Source of the DNA: LMUY01 sp964244585
GTDB taxonomy: Bacteria > Pseudomonadota > Alphaproteobacteria > Acetobacterales > Acetobacteraceae
Assembly (NCBI GenBank): GCA_964244585.1
Contig: CAXTJM010000009.1
Location: 1 to 64,000, forward strand
DNA: 64,000 nucleotides
Reading direction: 5' to 3'
Positions within the stretch are counted from its first letter, which is position 1, and every line of letters starts with the position of its first letter. The notes under the pieces are model-generated. The model did no database searches. It was not told where the DNA came from and was given only the letters and a program-made list of their open reading frames with translations. Below are positions 56,047 through 64,000 of this stretch, one piece after another. The translations under genes and the position numbers were made by a program.

Positions 56047-56172
56047 GGACTTAATCTCCGCTTGTCGCGATGAGAACACGGCAGCGCCGGCACCCGCCGG
56101 ATGCGGAGCGCAGCGTGTGTGGCGGAAAGCACCAGGGGGGTCAAGGCAGCGGCAAAGCCTGCCGTGGGCAGG

Positions 56173-56514
56173 CTAATAGCCGTAAACGGGCGCGGCGTAA
56201 TAGCGCGGCGGCGGCGCGTAATAGACCGGCGGCGGCGCATATGCGACCGGCGGGGGAGGGGCGTAGTAGCCGCCGGCCGGTGCCTGCGGAGTCGTCGCGG
56301 CGCCGCCGGCAGCCCCCAGCGCGCCGCCCGCCAACGCGCCGATCGCGGCACCGCGTCCGCCGCCGGCCAGGGCGCCGATGGCAGCGCCGGTGCCTGCGCC
56401 CAGCACGCCGCCGCCGACCGCACGCTGGCCGGGGTCGTATGGGTTGGTGCATCCGGTCACGCAGGCCAACAGCAGCGTGGCTCCGGCAATTCGGTTCAGG
56501 GTGCGGACGCGCAT
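56173..56514 (-). CDS. Glycine-zipper lipoprotein
   Basis: 113 residues. A lipoprotein signal peptide ends in VTGC (Cys about 22). Residues about 33-72 are glycine-zipper repeats (GGGVLGAGTGAAIGALAGG, then AAIGALAGGALG), typical of outer-membrane-associated YMGG/SlyB-like proteins. The tail is Pro/Tyr rich (YYAPPPPVAYAPPPVYY). It likely influences outer-membrane integrity. Confidence 0.78.
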   Translation of the reverse strand: MRVRTLNRIAGATLLLACVTGCTNPYDPGQRAVGGGVLGAGTGAAIGALAGGGRGAAIGALAGGALGAAGGAATTPQAPAGGYYAPPPPVAYAPPPVYYAPPPRYYAAPVYGY

Positions 56515-56678
56515 CGTGTCACTCCATGCATTGCTCGGGTCATTCTAGCCGATCTTATGTGTAGAAGTATGGCAAAGCTGCACCGCTTGCGGCCCTGCAA
56601 GCATCGGGAACGGCCGTAGCCAGGGCGGATCCCCCGTTTTGCTTGCCAATTCCGGTGCGGTTATGTAGCGGTTTGGCG

Positions 56679-58163
56679 ATGGTTCCAACAGCGCGTGCGG
56701 CAGGCTCCGCCGAGACGGCCGACCTGACGAGCGCGATCCGGCGCCTCGCCCGCACCAGCGTCCTGGTCGTCGGCGACGCCATGCTGGACCGTTACGTCTA
56801 CGGCGTGGTCGAACGGATTTCGCCCGAGGCGCCGATCCCTATCCTGTCCGTCGGTCGGGACGTGGCCGTGCCGGGCGGCGCGGGGAATGTGGTGCGAAAC
56901 CTGACGGCGCTGGGCGCGGCAGTCGCCTTCGTCTCGGTGGTGGGGGACGACCAGGCCGGGTCTGACCTGACCGGGCTGATCGGCGGCCAGCCCAACGTCG
57001 AACCGTGGCTGCTCGTCCAGAGCGGGCGTACTACCACGACCAAGACGCGCTACCTGGCCCAGGGACAGCAATTGCTGCGCGCCGACCATGAAATCGCCGC
57101 TCCCATCCATCCCAAATTGGCCGAGCGCCTGTTGCGGATCACCCAGGATGCATTGACCGCGACCACTGTCACCGTGTTGTCGGACTACAACAAGGGCGTG
57201 CTGTCCGGCGACGTCTCTACCAGGATCATCGCCGCGGCGCGGGCTGCCAACCGCAAGGTGGTGGTGGATCCGAAGGGGTCCGATTACGGCCGGTATGCCG
57301 GTGCGGACGTGATCACCCCCAATCGGCGCGCGCTGGCGGAGGCAACCGGGCTCCCCGTCGACACCGAGGCCGCCCTGGTTCACGCGGCCCAGACCCTGCG
57401 GACCACCCATGGTTTCGGTGGGGTGCTGGTCACCCGTGCCCAGGACGGCATGACGCTGGTGGCCGAAGGCGAGCCGCTGCATTTCGCGGCGGAGGCTGCG
57501 GAGGTGTACGACGTGTCGGGCGCCGGCGACACGGTGGTGGCGACGCTTGCCGCCGGCCTTGCCGCCGGGCTGGACCTGCCGACCGCCGTGCGGTTGTCCA
57601 ATGTCGCCGCGGGCATCGTGGTGGGTAAGATCGGGACTGCGGTCGCCAGTGAAAGCGAGCTGCTGGCTGCCCTGTCGCCACAGGGCGGCGCGCTTCGCAA
57701 GGTCGTCACCCGGGAACAGGCCGCAGAGCAGGTGGAGCGCTGGCGCCAGCGCGGCTGGCGCGTCGGCTTCACCAATGGCTGCTTCGACCTGCTTCACCCG
57801 GGCCACGTCCATCTGCTGGAGCAGGCGCGTGGCGGCTGCGACCGGCTGGTGGTCGGCCTGAACTCCGACGCCAGCATTCGGCGATTGAAGGGTCCGACCC
57901 GGCCCGTGCAGCCCGAGGCGGCGAGGGCGGCCGTGCTCGGCAGCGTGTCCGCAGTGGATCTGGTCTGCATCTATGAGGAGGACACGCCCGAGGAAACGTT
58001 GCGCCTGCTGCGGCCGGACCTCCTGGTCAAGGGAGCCGACTATACGATCGGGACGGTGGTCGGCGCCAGCTTCGTGCAGGGCTATGGCGGTACCGTCATG
58101 CTGGCGGATCTGCTGCCGGGCCATTCCACCTCGGCCACGGTCCGGCGCCTTCGTGGCGCCTGA
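56679..58163 (+). CDS. hldE: Bifunctional heptose-7-phosphate kinase/heptose-1-phosphate adenylyltransferase
   Basis: 494 residues from ATG 56679 (an upstream frame adds 12). The N-terminal ribokinase-like domain (about 1-320) has GDAMLDRYVYG, GGAGNVVRNL and VYDVSGAGDTVVATLA. The C-terminal nucleotidyltransferase domain contains TNGCFDLLHPGHVHLL (about 367). It makes ADP-D-glycero-D-manno-heptose for the LPS inner core. The next gene, a Rieske oxygenase, lies about 90 bp downstream. Confidence 0.96.
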   Translation: MVPTARAAGSAETADLTSAIRRLARTSVLVVGDAMLDRYVYGVVERISPEAPIPILSVGRDVAVPGGAGNVVRNLTALGAAVAFVSVVGDDQAGSDLTGLIGGQPNVEPWLLVQSGRTTTTKTRYLAQGQQLLRADHEIAAPIHPKLAERLLRITQDALTATTVTVLSDYNKGVLSGDVSTRIIAAARAANRKVVVDPKGSDYGRYAGADVITPNRRALAEATGLPVDTEAALVHAAQTLRTTHGFGGVLVTRAQDGMTLVAEGEPLHFAAEAAEVYDVSGAGDTVVATLAAGLAAGLDLPTAVRLSNVAAGIVVGKIGTAVASESELLAALSPQGGALRKVVTREQAAEQVERWRQRGWRVGFTNGCFDLLHPGHVHLLEQARGGCDRLVVGLNSDASIRRLKGPTRPVQPEAARAAVLGSVSAVDLVCIYEEDTPEETLRLLRPDLLVKGADYTIGTVVGASFVQGYGGTVMLADLLPGHSTSATVRRLRGA

Positions 58164-58253
58164 TCCAGGCTGCTGTTACACGAAACCCTGGGCAAGGGGT
58201 TTGACGTGGGTGCGCCGCGCCTCATAAAGGCGATCCTGTTCCGCGGAGGCCCT

Positions 58254-59336
58254 ATGCCCGACGTGCCCGATTTCATCCTGCGTGATCAGCCTGCCTGCGA
58301 CCTGCGCCGTATCGGTTCGCACCCGGACCATTGGTATCCATTGGCATGGTCGCGGGAACTGGCGGTGGGCAAGACCCATGCGACGCAATTCGCCGGTGAG
58401 CCGATCGTGCTGGTGCGGCCGAAGGATGGGCCGGTCTTCGCATTGGAAGACCGCTGCGCCCACCGGCAGGTGCCGCTGTCGAAGGGTGTCGTCTCCGGCT
58501 GCGCCGTCCGCTGCGGCTACCATGGTTGGACGTACGATGCTTCTGGCAAGTGCGTGGACGTGCCATATCTCGGCAAGGGCAAGTTGCCGAACGGCGTGCG
58601 CGCCTATCCCTGCCGGGAGCAGGATGGGCTCATCCTGATCTGGCCCGGCGATCCTGCCGCGGCCACGGACCTGCCGCCGCTCGGGGCTGCCGCCGACCCC
58701 GCCTTCAAGACGCGGCGGTTCGGCAAGCAGGTCAGTTGCCACTACACGTTCATGCACGAGAACCTGATGGACATGAACCATCAGTTCCTGCACCGCCGTC
58801 AGATGGGCCAGATCGCGCCGCGCTATCTCGGGCGCCGAGTCGGGGAAAGCTGGCTGGAGATCGACTACACGTTTGCCCGCACCGGCGGGAAGCAGCCGTT
58901 TGGCGAGGCCGCGATCCTCGGTAGCCGGCGCGGCGTGTCGAACACGCACAAGGACCTGATGACGATCCGGACGGAGTATCCATACCAGACCTTGCGCATT
59001 TGGACTTCCGGCGACGAGCCGGTGATGCATCTCTGGATCTGCTACACGCCGGTCGATGCCGAGCAACGGATCAACCGCACCTTCGGCTTGCTCTCGGTCC
59101 GGCGGCCGAAGATCCCGGGCCTGCTGGATGCCGCCTGGCCGCTTCTCGTCTGGTTCACAGAGCGGATTTTCCGCGAGGACCGTGAGATCGTCGAGATGGA
59201 GCAGCGGGCGCATGACGCCCAAGGCTCCGACTGGAACCAGGAGGTGTTTCCCCCCATCCGGGACCTGCGTGCCTTGCTGACCGCCAACGGGCTGCCGATC
59301 ACTCGACCCGCAAGGCCGATCGCAGGGACGCGGTGA
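58254..59336 (+). CDS. Rieske non-heme iron oxygenase, aromatic ring-hydroxylating/O-demethylase type
   Basis: 360 residues from ATG 58254, preceded by GCGGAGG. The Rieske centre ligands are CAHRQVPLSKG and CGYHGW (two Cys, two His). The mononuclear iron site is in ENLMDMNHQFLHRR. This is the layout of vanillate O-demethylase oxygenase-like and related monooxygenase alpha subunits. No reductase or ferredoxin gene is adjacent, so the electron donor is elsewhere. Its 3' end overlaps mmcB by 38 nt, tail to tail. Confidence 0.86.
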   Translation: MPDVPDFILRDQPACDLRRIGSHPDHWYPLAWSRELAVGKTHATQFAGEPIVLVRPKDGPVFALEDRCAHRQVPLSKGVVSGCAVRCGYHGWTYDASGKCVDVPYLGKGKLPNGVRAYPCREQDGLILIWPGDPAAATDLPPLGAAADPAFKTRRFGKQVSCHYTFMHENLMDMNHQFLHRRQMGQIAPRYLGRRVGESWLEIDYTFARTGGKQPFGEAAILGSRRGVSNTHKDLMTIRTEYPYQTLRIWTSGDEPVMHLWICYTPVDAEQRINRTFGLLSVRRPKIPGLLDAAWPLLVWFTERIFREDREIVEMEQRAHDAQGSDWNQEVFPPIRDLRALLTANGLPITRPARPIAGTR

Positions 59337-59766
59337 TCATCGGGTCCTGCAAGGCAGCCAGCCGGTTCGCCGCCAGTGCAGCGAACCGGTGGGTGAGTGC
59401 CCGGCGGCGCGCCGCCGGCAGCGCATGCGGCGGCGCATGACGGACCAATTCCGCCTCCCCGTCTGACGCGATGATCAGCCCGGCGGTGTCGGGGATGAGG
59501 CTGGTCGGGAAGTCCGCGTCCACGGCGAAGTACAGGACGTCGCAGAACTCGCGGTAGTCGGGCCATTTGGCATCGGCCAGGAAGTCCCGGACGCCCGACT
59601 TCACCTCGATGCAGACAAAGCCCCCATCCGGTCGCAATGCGAGCACGTCGGCACGCCGGCCATTCGGCAGCGGCACTTCATGCAACGGCGCCCAAGCGAG
59701 CAACTGGCAGAGGGCGGAAGCTGCGCGTCGGATGTTGCGCTGCCGCTGCGGGAACGTCAGGTCCAT
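59299..59766 (-). CDS. mmcB: MmcB family DNA repair protein (PD-(D/E)xK)
   Basis: 155 residues. RRADVLALRPDGGFVCIEVKSGVRDFLAD has the PD-(D/E)xK nuclease layout (Asp, then E-x-K). It matches the alphaproteobacterial MmcB/DUF1052 family linked to SOS repair of DNA damage. The start is at MDLTFPQRQRNIRRA. It converges with the Rieske gene. Confidence 0.88.
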   Translation of the reverse strand: MDLTFPQRQRNIRRAASALCQLLAWAPLHEVPLPNGRRADVLALRPDGGFVCIEVKSGVRDFLADAKWPDYREFCDVLYFAVDADFPTSLIPDTAGLIIASDGEAELVRHAPPHALPAARRRALTHRFAALAANRLAALQDPMITASLRSALRVE

Positions 59767-59843
59767 CCGGACTGTTTAGCCAAATTTGAACAAAAGGGGA
59801 ACTATCGGATCGTCGCTCCGCCCGATCATGCCGCGGGCACTGG

Positions 59844-60230
59844 CTACGTGAGCGCTAGCAAGATCATCACGATGCCCACGGTCGCCACCAGGAACGCCAC
59901 CGTCCGGAGTACAGGCACGCCGAACACGTACAGCGGCACGTAGACGACCCGCGCCCACACATAGAGGTTCGCCCCTACCACGGTTTCCCAGCCATGCCGG
60001 CCGGCGAGGTGGGCGACCAACACGGCTGCCGCGAAGAACGGAAAGCTTTGCATGTAATTGGCAAAGGCACGCTGGACTCGGCCGGGAACCCCGGTGACAG
60101 GCTTCTGCTCGTCCCGTGGGCCAAGATTATAGCGAAAGCCGTGCTGCGCCGTCGCCACCTGCCCGGTGGCAAAGGCATGCACTAGGCCGAGGACGATTGC
60201 CCAGGCAAGCAGGGAGAGTTCAGCCGTCAT
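59844..60230 (-). CDS. MAPEG family membrane protein
   Basis: 128 residues with about four hydrophobic segments. The motif GPRDEQKPVTGVPGRVQRAFANYMQSFPFF matches MAPEG proteins (eicosanoid/glutathione membrane proteins), which in bacteria are largely of unknown substrate. The start is ATG 60230. Confidence 0.86.
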   Translation of the reverse strand: MTAELSLLAWAIVLGLVHAFATGQVATAQHGFRYNLGPRDEQKPVTGVPGRVQRAFANYMQSFPFFAAAVLVAHLAGRHGWETVVGANLYVWARVVYVPLYVFGVPVLRTVAFLVATVGIVMILLALT

Positions 60231-60456
60231 GTGTCTATTCCCAGCAGGAGTTTACAGCGCGACACACCGGCGAGGCATGACTGGCACCAATTGTAGTGAG
60301 ATCGCCATTGCGACCCCTCAGGTTGCATGACCAGCAGGAGGATACCTTGATATGCCAGAGATAACTCGGGTGATCTCGGCCGAGACAATGGCGGCGCCGG
60401 GCTGGCAGCCCCGCGCACGGCAGCTTCGCCGATCAATGCCGAACTCTCGGGGAGAG

Positions 60457-60532
60457 TGGTGCCCAGGGGCGGAATCGAACCACCGACACTGCGATTTTCA
60501 GTCGCATGCTCTACCAACTGAGCTACCTGGGC
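60457..60532 (-). tRNA. tRNA-Phe (anticodon GAA)
   Basis: 76 nt including encoded CCA (reads as tgg at 60457-60459 on the plus strand). The acceptor stem is GCCCAGG/CCTGGGC, and the anticodon loop CTGAAAA on stem TGCGA/TCGCA gives GAA. Its position next to yacG is typical of alphaproteobacteria. Confidence 0.96.
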
Positions 60533-60584
60533 CACGTTGGAGGAGGCGCGTTTAGCCGAAGCCGCTACAGCAATCAAGCCGGCA

Positions 60585-60743
60585 TCAGGCGCTCTCGCCG
60601 CCTTCATCTTCCTCCGGCTTGGCGGGGACGCGGTACTGCCCGGTGAACCAGCGCCCCAGATCCACGTCGGCACAGCGCCGCGAGCAAAACGGGCGAAGTG
60701 TCCGGTCCGGCTTGGCGCCGCAGATGGGGCAGGTTTCAGGCAC
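60585..60743 (-). CDS. yacG: DNA gyrase inhibitor YacG (zinc ribbon)
   Basis: 52 residues from GTG 60743, overlapping the rng stop by 8 nt. CPIC and CSRRC form the zinc site in the pattern CPICGAKPDRTLRPFCSRRCADVDLGRWF, which is diagnostic. The acidic C-terminus (EEDEGGESA) is typical. It binds GyrB and inhibits gyrase. Confidence 0.93.
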   Translation of the reverse strand: MPETCPICGAKPDRTLRPFCSRRCADVDLGRWFTGQYRVPAKPEEDEGGESA

Positions 60744-61824
60744 GGGGCGTCTCCTCGATCGTCCAGGTTCCACGCGGCAGGGCCGGGTCGGAACGAAGCA
60801 AAAGGGGGCGCCCGAGCCGGTGCGCAAGGGCCGGCAGCGCGACCGGGTCGCTCTCCAGCGCGGTCACGACGTCCGGCGCAGCCCGTAGCCAAGGCGGGTT
60901 CAGCACATTGGCGGTGCCGGCAATCTCGCGCAGTGCGGCAAGGCCGGCGGCATGCGGGCCGGCCAGCATCTCGTGCAGCGGCGGGTGAATGCGTGGCCGC
61001 TGGATTTCGGCCAGGCCGCCCGCGGTGAAACCCAGCAGGCGAGGACGGAGGGGATCGGTCGACAACGCGGCCCGGAACGGCTCGGCCAGTTGGGAGCGCC
61101 GGCGGAGTGACAGCCCGGCCAGGTCGACCAGGATCGCGCCCGAGAGGTTGCGCACCCTGATCTGCCAGGCGAGGGCGGGTAGGACGGCACGGTTGGCCGC
61201 CTCTTGCTTCGGCGACTTGACCTGGCGGCCCGCCGTAGCGGCGGCCATGTCGACGTCGATGGCAACCAGGGCCGCCGTGGGTTCGATCATGGCGCGCAAG
61301 CCGCCCGGCAGCGCCGTCAGCTTGTAGGACAAGGCGGTGGCCTCGCTGGCAAGGGCATCGTCCCAGGCCGTCGCGAAACGCACCCGGTCACCCAGAACCG
61401 GGCGCAAGCCGGCTGCGACGGCTGCGTCGTCCACATACACCGGGCCGGGATGCAGGTCGGCCAGACGCTGGATCGGAGTGGCGCCACGACGGAGCAGGGT
61501 AGGGGAGCCGAGACCGGGTGATTCCCCGATCTTGGCTACGCGCGGACCCTTGCCGCCCTGGGCTGCCCTGACGATCTGGACGGCGAGCACGTCGCCGACG
61601 CCGTGGCCGCTCGCGCCGGCACTGTCCGGGAGGAAACCGTCCGCGCCATCGAGCGCCACGAACGCGCCAGCCATGCCCGGCACGACCGAGATGACCCGGC
61701 CGCGGTGGACGTCCCCCACCCCGTCGGGCCGACCGGGACGCCAGATGGCATAATCGACCAGACTCCCATCCGACACCGCAGCAACCCGGATTTCCCCCGG
61801 GCTGCACGCGGCGTGCAGGCTCAC
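60736..61824 (-). CDS. rng: Ribonuclease E/G-family protein (short alphaproteobacterial type)
   Basis: 362 residues, against about 490 for E. coli RNase G. An S1-like region (about 35-90; DVHRGRVISVVPGMAGAFVALDG) is followed by the RNase E/G core. The catalytic Asp positions appear as ALVAIDVDMAAATAG and AILVDLAGL, both slightly diverged from the classical IDVNSG and IDFIDM. The Zn-link CPxCxG of RNase E/G is not seen. It is the conserved rng of the maf-rng-yacG block. Confidence 0.85.
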   Translation of the reverse strand: MSLHAACSPGEIRVAAVSDGSLVDYAIWRPGRPDGVGDVHRGRVISVVPGMAGAFVALDGADGFLPDSAGASGHGVGDVLAVQIVRAAQGGKGPRVAKIGESPGLGSPTLLRRGATPIQRLADLHPGPVYVDDAAVAAGLRPVLGDRVRFATAWDDALASEATALSYKLTALPGGLRAMIEPTAALVAIDVDMAAATAGRQVKSPKQEAANRAVLPALAWQIRVRNLSGAILVDLAGLSLRRRSQLAEPFRAALSTDPLRPRLLGFTAGGLAEIQRPRIHPPLHEMLAGPHAAGLAALREIAGTANVLNPPWLRAAPDVVTALESDPVALPALAHRLGRPLLLRSDPALPRGTWTIEETPRA

Positions 61825-62447
61825 GGTAACAGCCAGCCTTGCCCGCGCAGCAACTGCGCCGTCTCGAACAGCGGCAGGCCCACGACGCCGCTATAGCTTC
61901 CGCCCAGGAACCGCACGAAAGCGCCGGCGAAGCCTTGGATGGCATAGCCGCCAGCCTTGCCTTCCCCCTCGCCGCCCGCCGCGTAGGCCGTGATCTGGGC
62001 CGTGGTAAGGCGGGCGAACGCGACGGTGGTGTCGACCAGCCGCTCGGCCCGGCGGCCGTCCGGTGCGATCACGACCACGGCGGTGAGAACGTGATGGCGG
62101 CGGCCGGACAACGCGGCCAGGCAGTCCGCCACCTGCGCAGCGTCCACGGCCTTGGGCAGGATACGTCGGCCGAGCGCGACGACGGTGTCCGCCGCCAGAG
62201 TGAAACCGCCCGTCACATGGGCGGCCGCCGCCTTCTCCCGCGCCAGGCGCTGGGCATGGAGCCGTGGCACCTCGGCGGGCCGCGGCGTCTCGTCGATGTC
62301 GGCGGGGCGGACTTGATCGGGCACGACCCCGATCTGTGCCAGCAGGCCGAGCCGGCGTGGGCTCGCGGAGGCAAGCGTCAGCAGGGCGCCAGCGACTTGT
62401 CCGCGATCACTTGAAACGGAAGGTGATCCGGCCCTTGGAGAGATCAT
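61821..62447 (-). CDS. maf: Maf-family nucleoside triphosphate pyrophosphatase
   Basis: 208 residues. LASASPRRLGLLAQIG (phosphate-binding SASPRR) and LAADTVVALG (catalytic Asp) identify Maf, which hydrolyses modified or non-canonical NTPs. The only ATG in frame is 62447, inside infA, giving a 41-nt overlap; no later ATG, GTG or TTG precedes the core. It overlaps the rng start by 4 nt. Confidence 0.92.
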   Translation of the reverse strand: MISPRAGSPSVSSDRGQVAGALLTLASASPRRLGLLAQIGVVPDQVRPADIDETPRPAEVPRLHAQRLAREKAAAAHVTGGFTLAADTVVALGRRILPKAVDAAQVADCLAALSGRRHHVLTAVVVIAPDGRRAERLVDTTVAFARLTTAQITAYAAGGEGEGKAGGYAIQGFAGAFVRFLGGSYSGVVGLPLFETAQLLRGQGWLLP

Positions 62448-62625
62448 AGGGCGTCATCTCGACGTTCACCCGGTCTCCGGCGAGCACGCGGATGCGGTTC
62501 TTGCGCATCTTCCCGGAGGTGTGCGCGAGGATGCTGTGCTCGTTATCCAATTTGACGCGGAACATCGCGTTCGGCAGCAGCTCCAGCACGGTGCCGCTGA
62601 ATTCAATCATATCCTCTTTAGACAT
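62407..62625 (-). CDS. infA: Translation initiation factor IF-1
   Basis: 72 residues from ATG 62625, exactly the canonical length. The S1/OB fold is intact, with SGTVLELLPNAMFRVKLDN and GKMRKNRIRVLAGDRVNVEM. AGGA lies upstream of the start. It is followed by maf with a 41-nt overlap. Confidence 0.97.
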   Translation of the reverse strand: MSKEDMIEFSGTVLELLPNAMFRVKLDNEHSILAHTSGKMRKNRIRVLAGDRVNVEMTPYDLSKGRITFRFK

Positions 62626-62688
62626 GCATGGTCCTGGTCGCACCTCGGCTGTTGACGGGCCGGAACATGATGTTGCAGCCGCGCTGGG

Positions 62689-63987
62689 TCAAGCGTGGGG
62701 TGGCTGTCCCAGGCGCATGGCGACACTGCGGGCGTGCGCCTGCAAGCCCTCCGCCTCCGCCAGCGCCACGGCGGCCGGTCCGATCAGGCGCAGCGACTCC
62801 TGGCCGGCCTGCACCCAGGTGGTCCGCTTGAGGAAATCGTATACCGACAATCCGGACGCGAAACGGGCGGTGCGTCCGGTTGGCAGCACATGGTTCGGAC
62901 CGGCCACGTAGTCGCCAACCGCCTCCGGACAGTCAGAGCCGAGGAAGGCGGCGCCGCAATGCCGTATGCGCGCGAACAAGGCGGCGGGGTCGGCCACCAT
63001 GACCTGGAGGTGCTCCGGCGCGAGCTGGTCAGTCAACGCGGCGCCTTCGCTCCAATCGCGCACCAGGATGATGCATCCATGGTCGCGCCAGGACTGCGCA
63101 GCCTCCGGACGGGTCAGGCTGTGCAGCTCGGTGTCGACCGCCCGGGCCACAGCCTCCGCCAAGGCCGGGTCGTCGGTCAGCAGGATCGCCTGGGCAGTTT
63201 CGTCATGCTCGGCCTGGGCCAGCAGGTCGACAGCCACGCGCCGCGGGTCGGCCGTGCCGTCCGCGAGGATGACGACCTCCGACGGCCCGGCAATGCCGTC
63301 GATGCCAACCCGACCGAAGACCTGGCGCTTGGCCTCCGCGACGTAGGCGTTGCCGGGACCGACGATCCGGTCCACGGGGGGGATCGTTGCCGTGCCGAAG
63401 GCCATGGCCGCCACGGCCTGTGCCCCGCCGACCCGGTAGATCTCGGTCACTCCTGCCCGGCGCGCCGCGGCCAGCACCAGCGGGTTGAGCGCGCCGCCTG
63501 GGGTGGGCACGCACATCGCCAGCCTGGCGACACCGGCGACGCGGGCGGGGATGGCGTTCATCAGCACAGAGGAGGGATAGGCTGCCTTGCCGCCGGGCAC
63601 GTACAGGCCGACCGCGTCCAAGGCGGTCCACCGCATGCCCATCCGCACGCCGGCCGCGTCGGTCGTGTCGATGTCCTGCGGCAATTGCAGGCGATGGAAC
63701 GCCTCGATGCGCGTTGCGGCGAGGTCCACGGCCGCGGCCAATTTGGGCGGAACCGCGTTGGCGGCGGCGTCGATCTCGTCGGCGCCGATTCGCAACCCGG
63801 CGGCCGTGACCGGATGGTGATCATACTGCGTGGTCAGCTCGCAAAGCGCAGCATCGCCCCGCGTGCGGACCGCGTCCAGGATCGCAGCGACGGGTTGGTC
63901 TACGCGGGCCGTTGTGTCGCGCGCCTGCTGCAGCAAGGCTTGGAACGCTGCGGTAAAGCCAGGCCCGCCGCTATCGAGCCGAATCAT
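62689..63987 (-). CDS. hisD: Histidinol dehydrogenase
   Basis: 432 residues from ATG 63987. It oxidises histidinol to histidine in two NAD steps. GLYVPGGKAAYPSSVLMN, AGVTEIYRVGGAQAVAAMAFG, IVGPGNAYVAEAK and the GPSEV/AEHDE zinc regions are intact. Gene order hisD-infA-maf-rng is typical of alphaproteobacteria. Confidence 0.97.
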   Translation of the reverse strand: MIRLDSGGPGFTAAFQALLQQARDTTARVDQPVAAILDAVRTRGDAALCELTTQYDHHPVTAAGLRIGADEIDAAANAVPPKLAAAVDLAATRIEAFHRLQLPQDIDTTDAAGVRMGMRWTALDAVGLYVPGGKAAYPSSVLMNAIPARVAGVARLAMCVPTPGGALNPLVLAAARRAGVTEIYRVGGAQAVAAMAFGTATIPPVDRIVGPGNAYVAEAKRQVFGRVGIDGIAGPSEVVILADGTADPRRVAVDLLAQAEHDETAQAILLTDDPALAEAVARAVDTELHSLTRPEAAQSWRDHGCIILVRDWSEGAALTDQLAPEHLQVMVADPAALFARIRHCGAAFLGSDCPEAVGDYVAGPNHVLPTGRTARFASGLSVYDFLKRTTWVQAGQESLRLIGPAAVALAEAEGLQAHARSVAMRLGQPPHA

Positions 63988-64000
63988 GCGGCAAGCGCTG
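63984..64000 (-). CDS. Possible 3' end of an upstream his gene (partial)
   Basis: The bases before hisD on the minus strand read GCG CTT GCC GCA TGA, ending ALAA with a stop that overlaps the hisD ATG. This would suit the end of hisG, its usual neighbour, but four residues cannot identify a gene. Confidence 0.25.

Noticed and set aside
56047..56172. SAM riboswitch in front of metK
   Set aside because: The leader is short and I could not fit a SAM-II or SAM/SAH consensus to it.

Overview
The window is 64 kb of GC-rich bacterial chromosome. The gene orders are those of alphaproteobacteria, most likely the Rhodospirillales/Acetobacteraceae. Pointers are nrdR-ribD-ribE-ribB(A)-ribH-nusB-thiL, the hisD-infA-maf-rng-yacG-tRNA-Phe block, a MmcB-type repair protein, a RibB fused to a degenerate GTP cyclohydrolase II domain, and dense operons whose start and stop codons overlap by 1-8 nt. 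The genus cannot be fixed from the sequence alone.

Layout. (1) 1-6.1 kb: the 3' end of dxs, tlyA, then a leftward five-gene branched-chain/aromatic-type ABC importer (binding protein, LivH, LivM, LivG, LivF) ending in an arylformamidase-like hydrolase. (2) 6.2-12.8 kb: small secreted or basic proteins, a class I glutamine amidotransferase, a 4-hydroxyproline epimerase, lipA with a COQ10/START protein and threonine aldolase, an EF-hand protein and a lipoprotein. (3) 13-23.3 kb: core housekeeping genes (rpsB-tsf, hemB, a hydrolase, glyA, nrdR and the riboflavin/nusB/thiL operon).

(4) 23.8-33.7 kb: a genomic island starting at the 3' end of a tRNA-Thr(CGU). It carries a frameshifted MmeI-like fused restriction-modification enzyme, an AT-rich broken small gene, small phage-type genes (one HGGxSTG protein), a divergent glycosyltransferase/methyltransferase pair, and a truncated IS5-type transposase. 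No integrase and no second att copy were seen.

(5) 33.7-44.2 kb: a partial phenylacetate-type catabolic set (thiolase, paaI, paaK), then a leftward alpha-glucan block (GH133 debranching enzyme, GH63 glucosidase, glgX) with bluB inside it. (6) 44.3-53.8 kb: a dipeptide-type ABC importer without a binding protein, divergent from two crotonases and a GST; a lysozyme-like transglycosylase; and a divergent IlvD/EDD dehydratase and DapA-family aldolase, probably for sugar-acid catabolism. (7) 54.1-64 kb: trmB-metK, a glycine-zipper lipoprotein, hldE, a Rieske oxygenase, mmcB, a MAPEG protein, tRNA-Phe, yacG-rng-maf-infA and hisD.

The least explained part is the island. Its glycosyltransferase and methyltransferase are divergently transcribed and both end in what looks like the same beta-rich accessory domain (a GW...E...W pattern), suggesting a paired glycan-modification module. 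Other points of interest are start-codon problems in tlyA and trmB, a hairpin repeat shared by two intergenic regions, the island frameshifts, and bluB inside a glucan operon.
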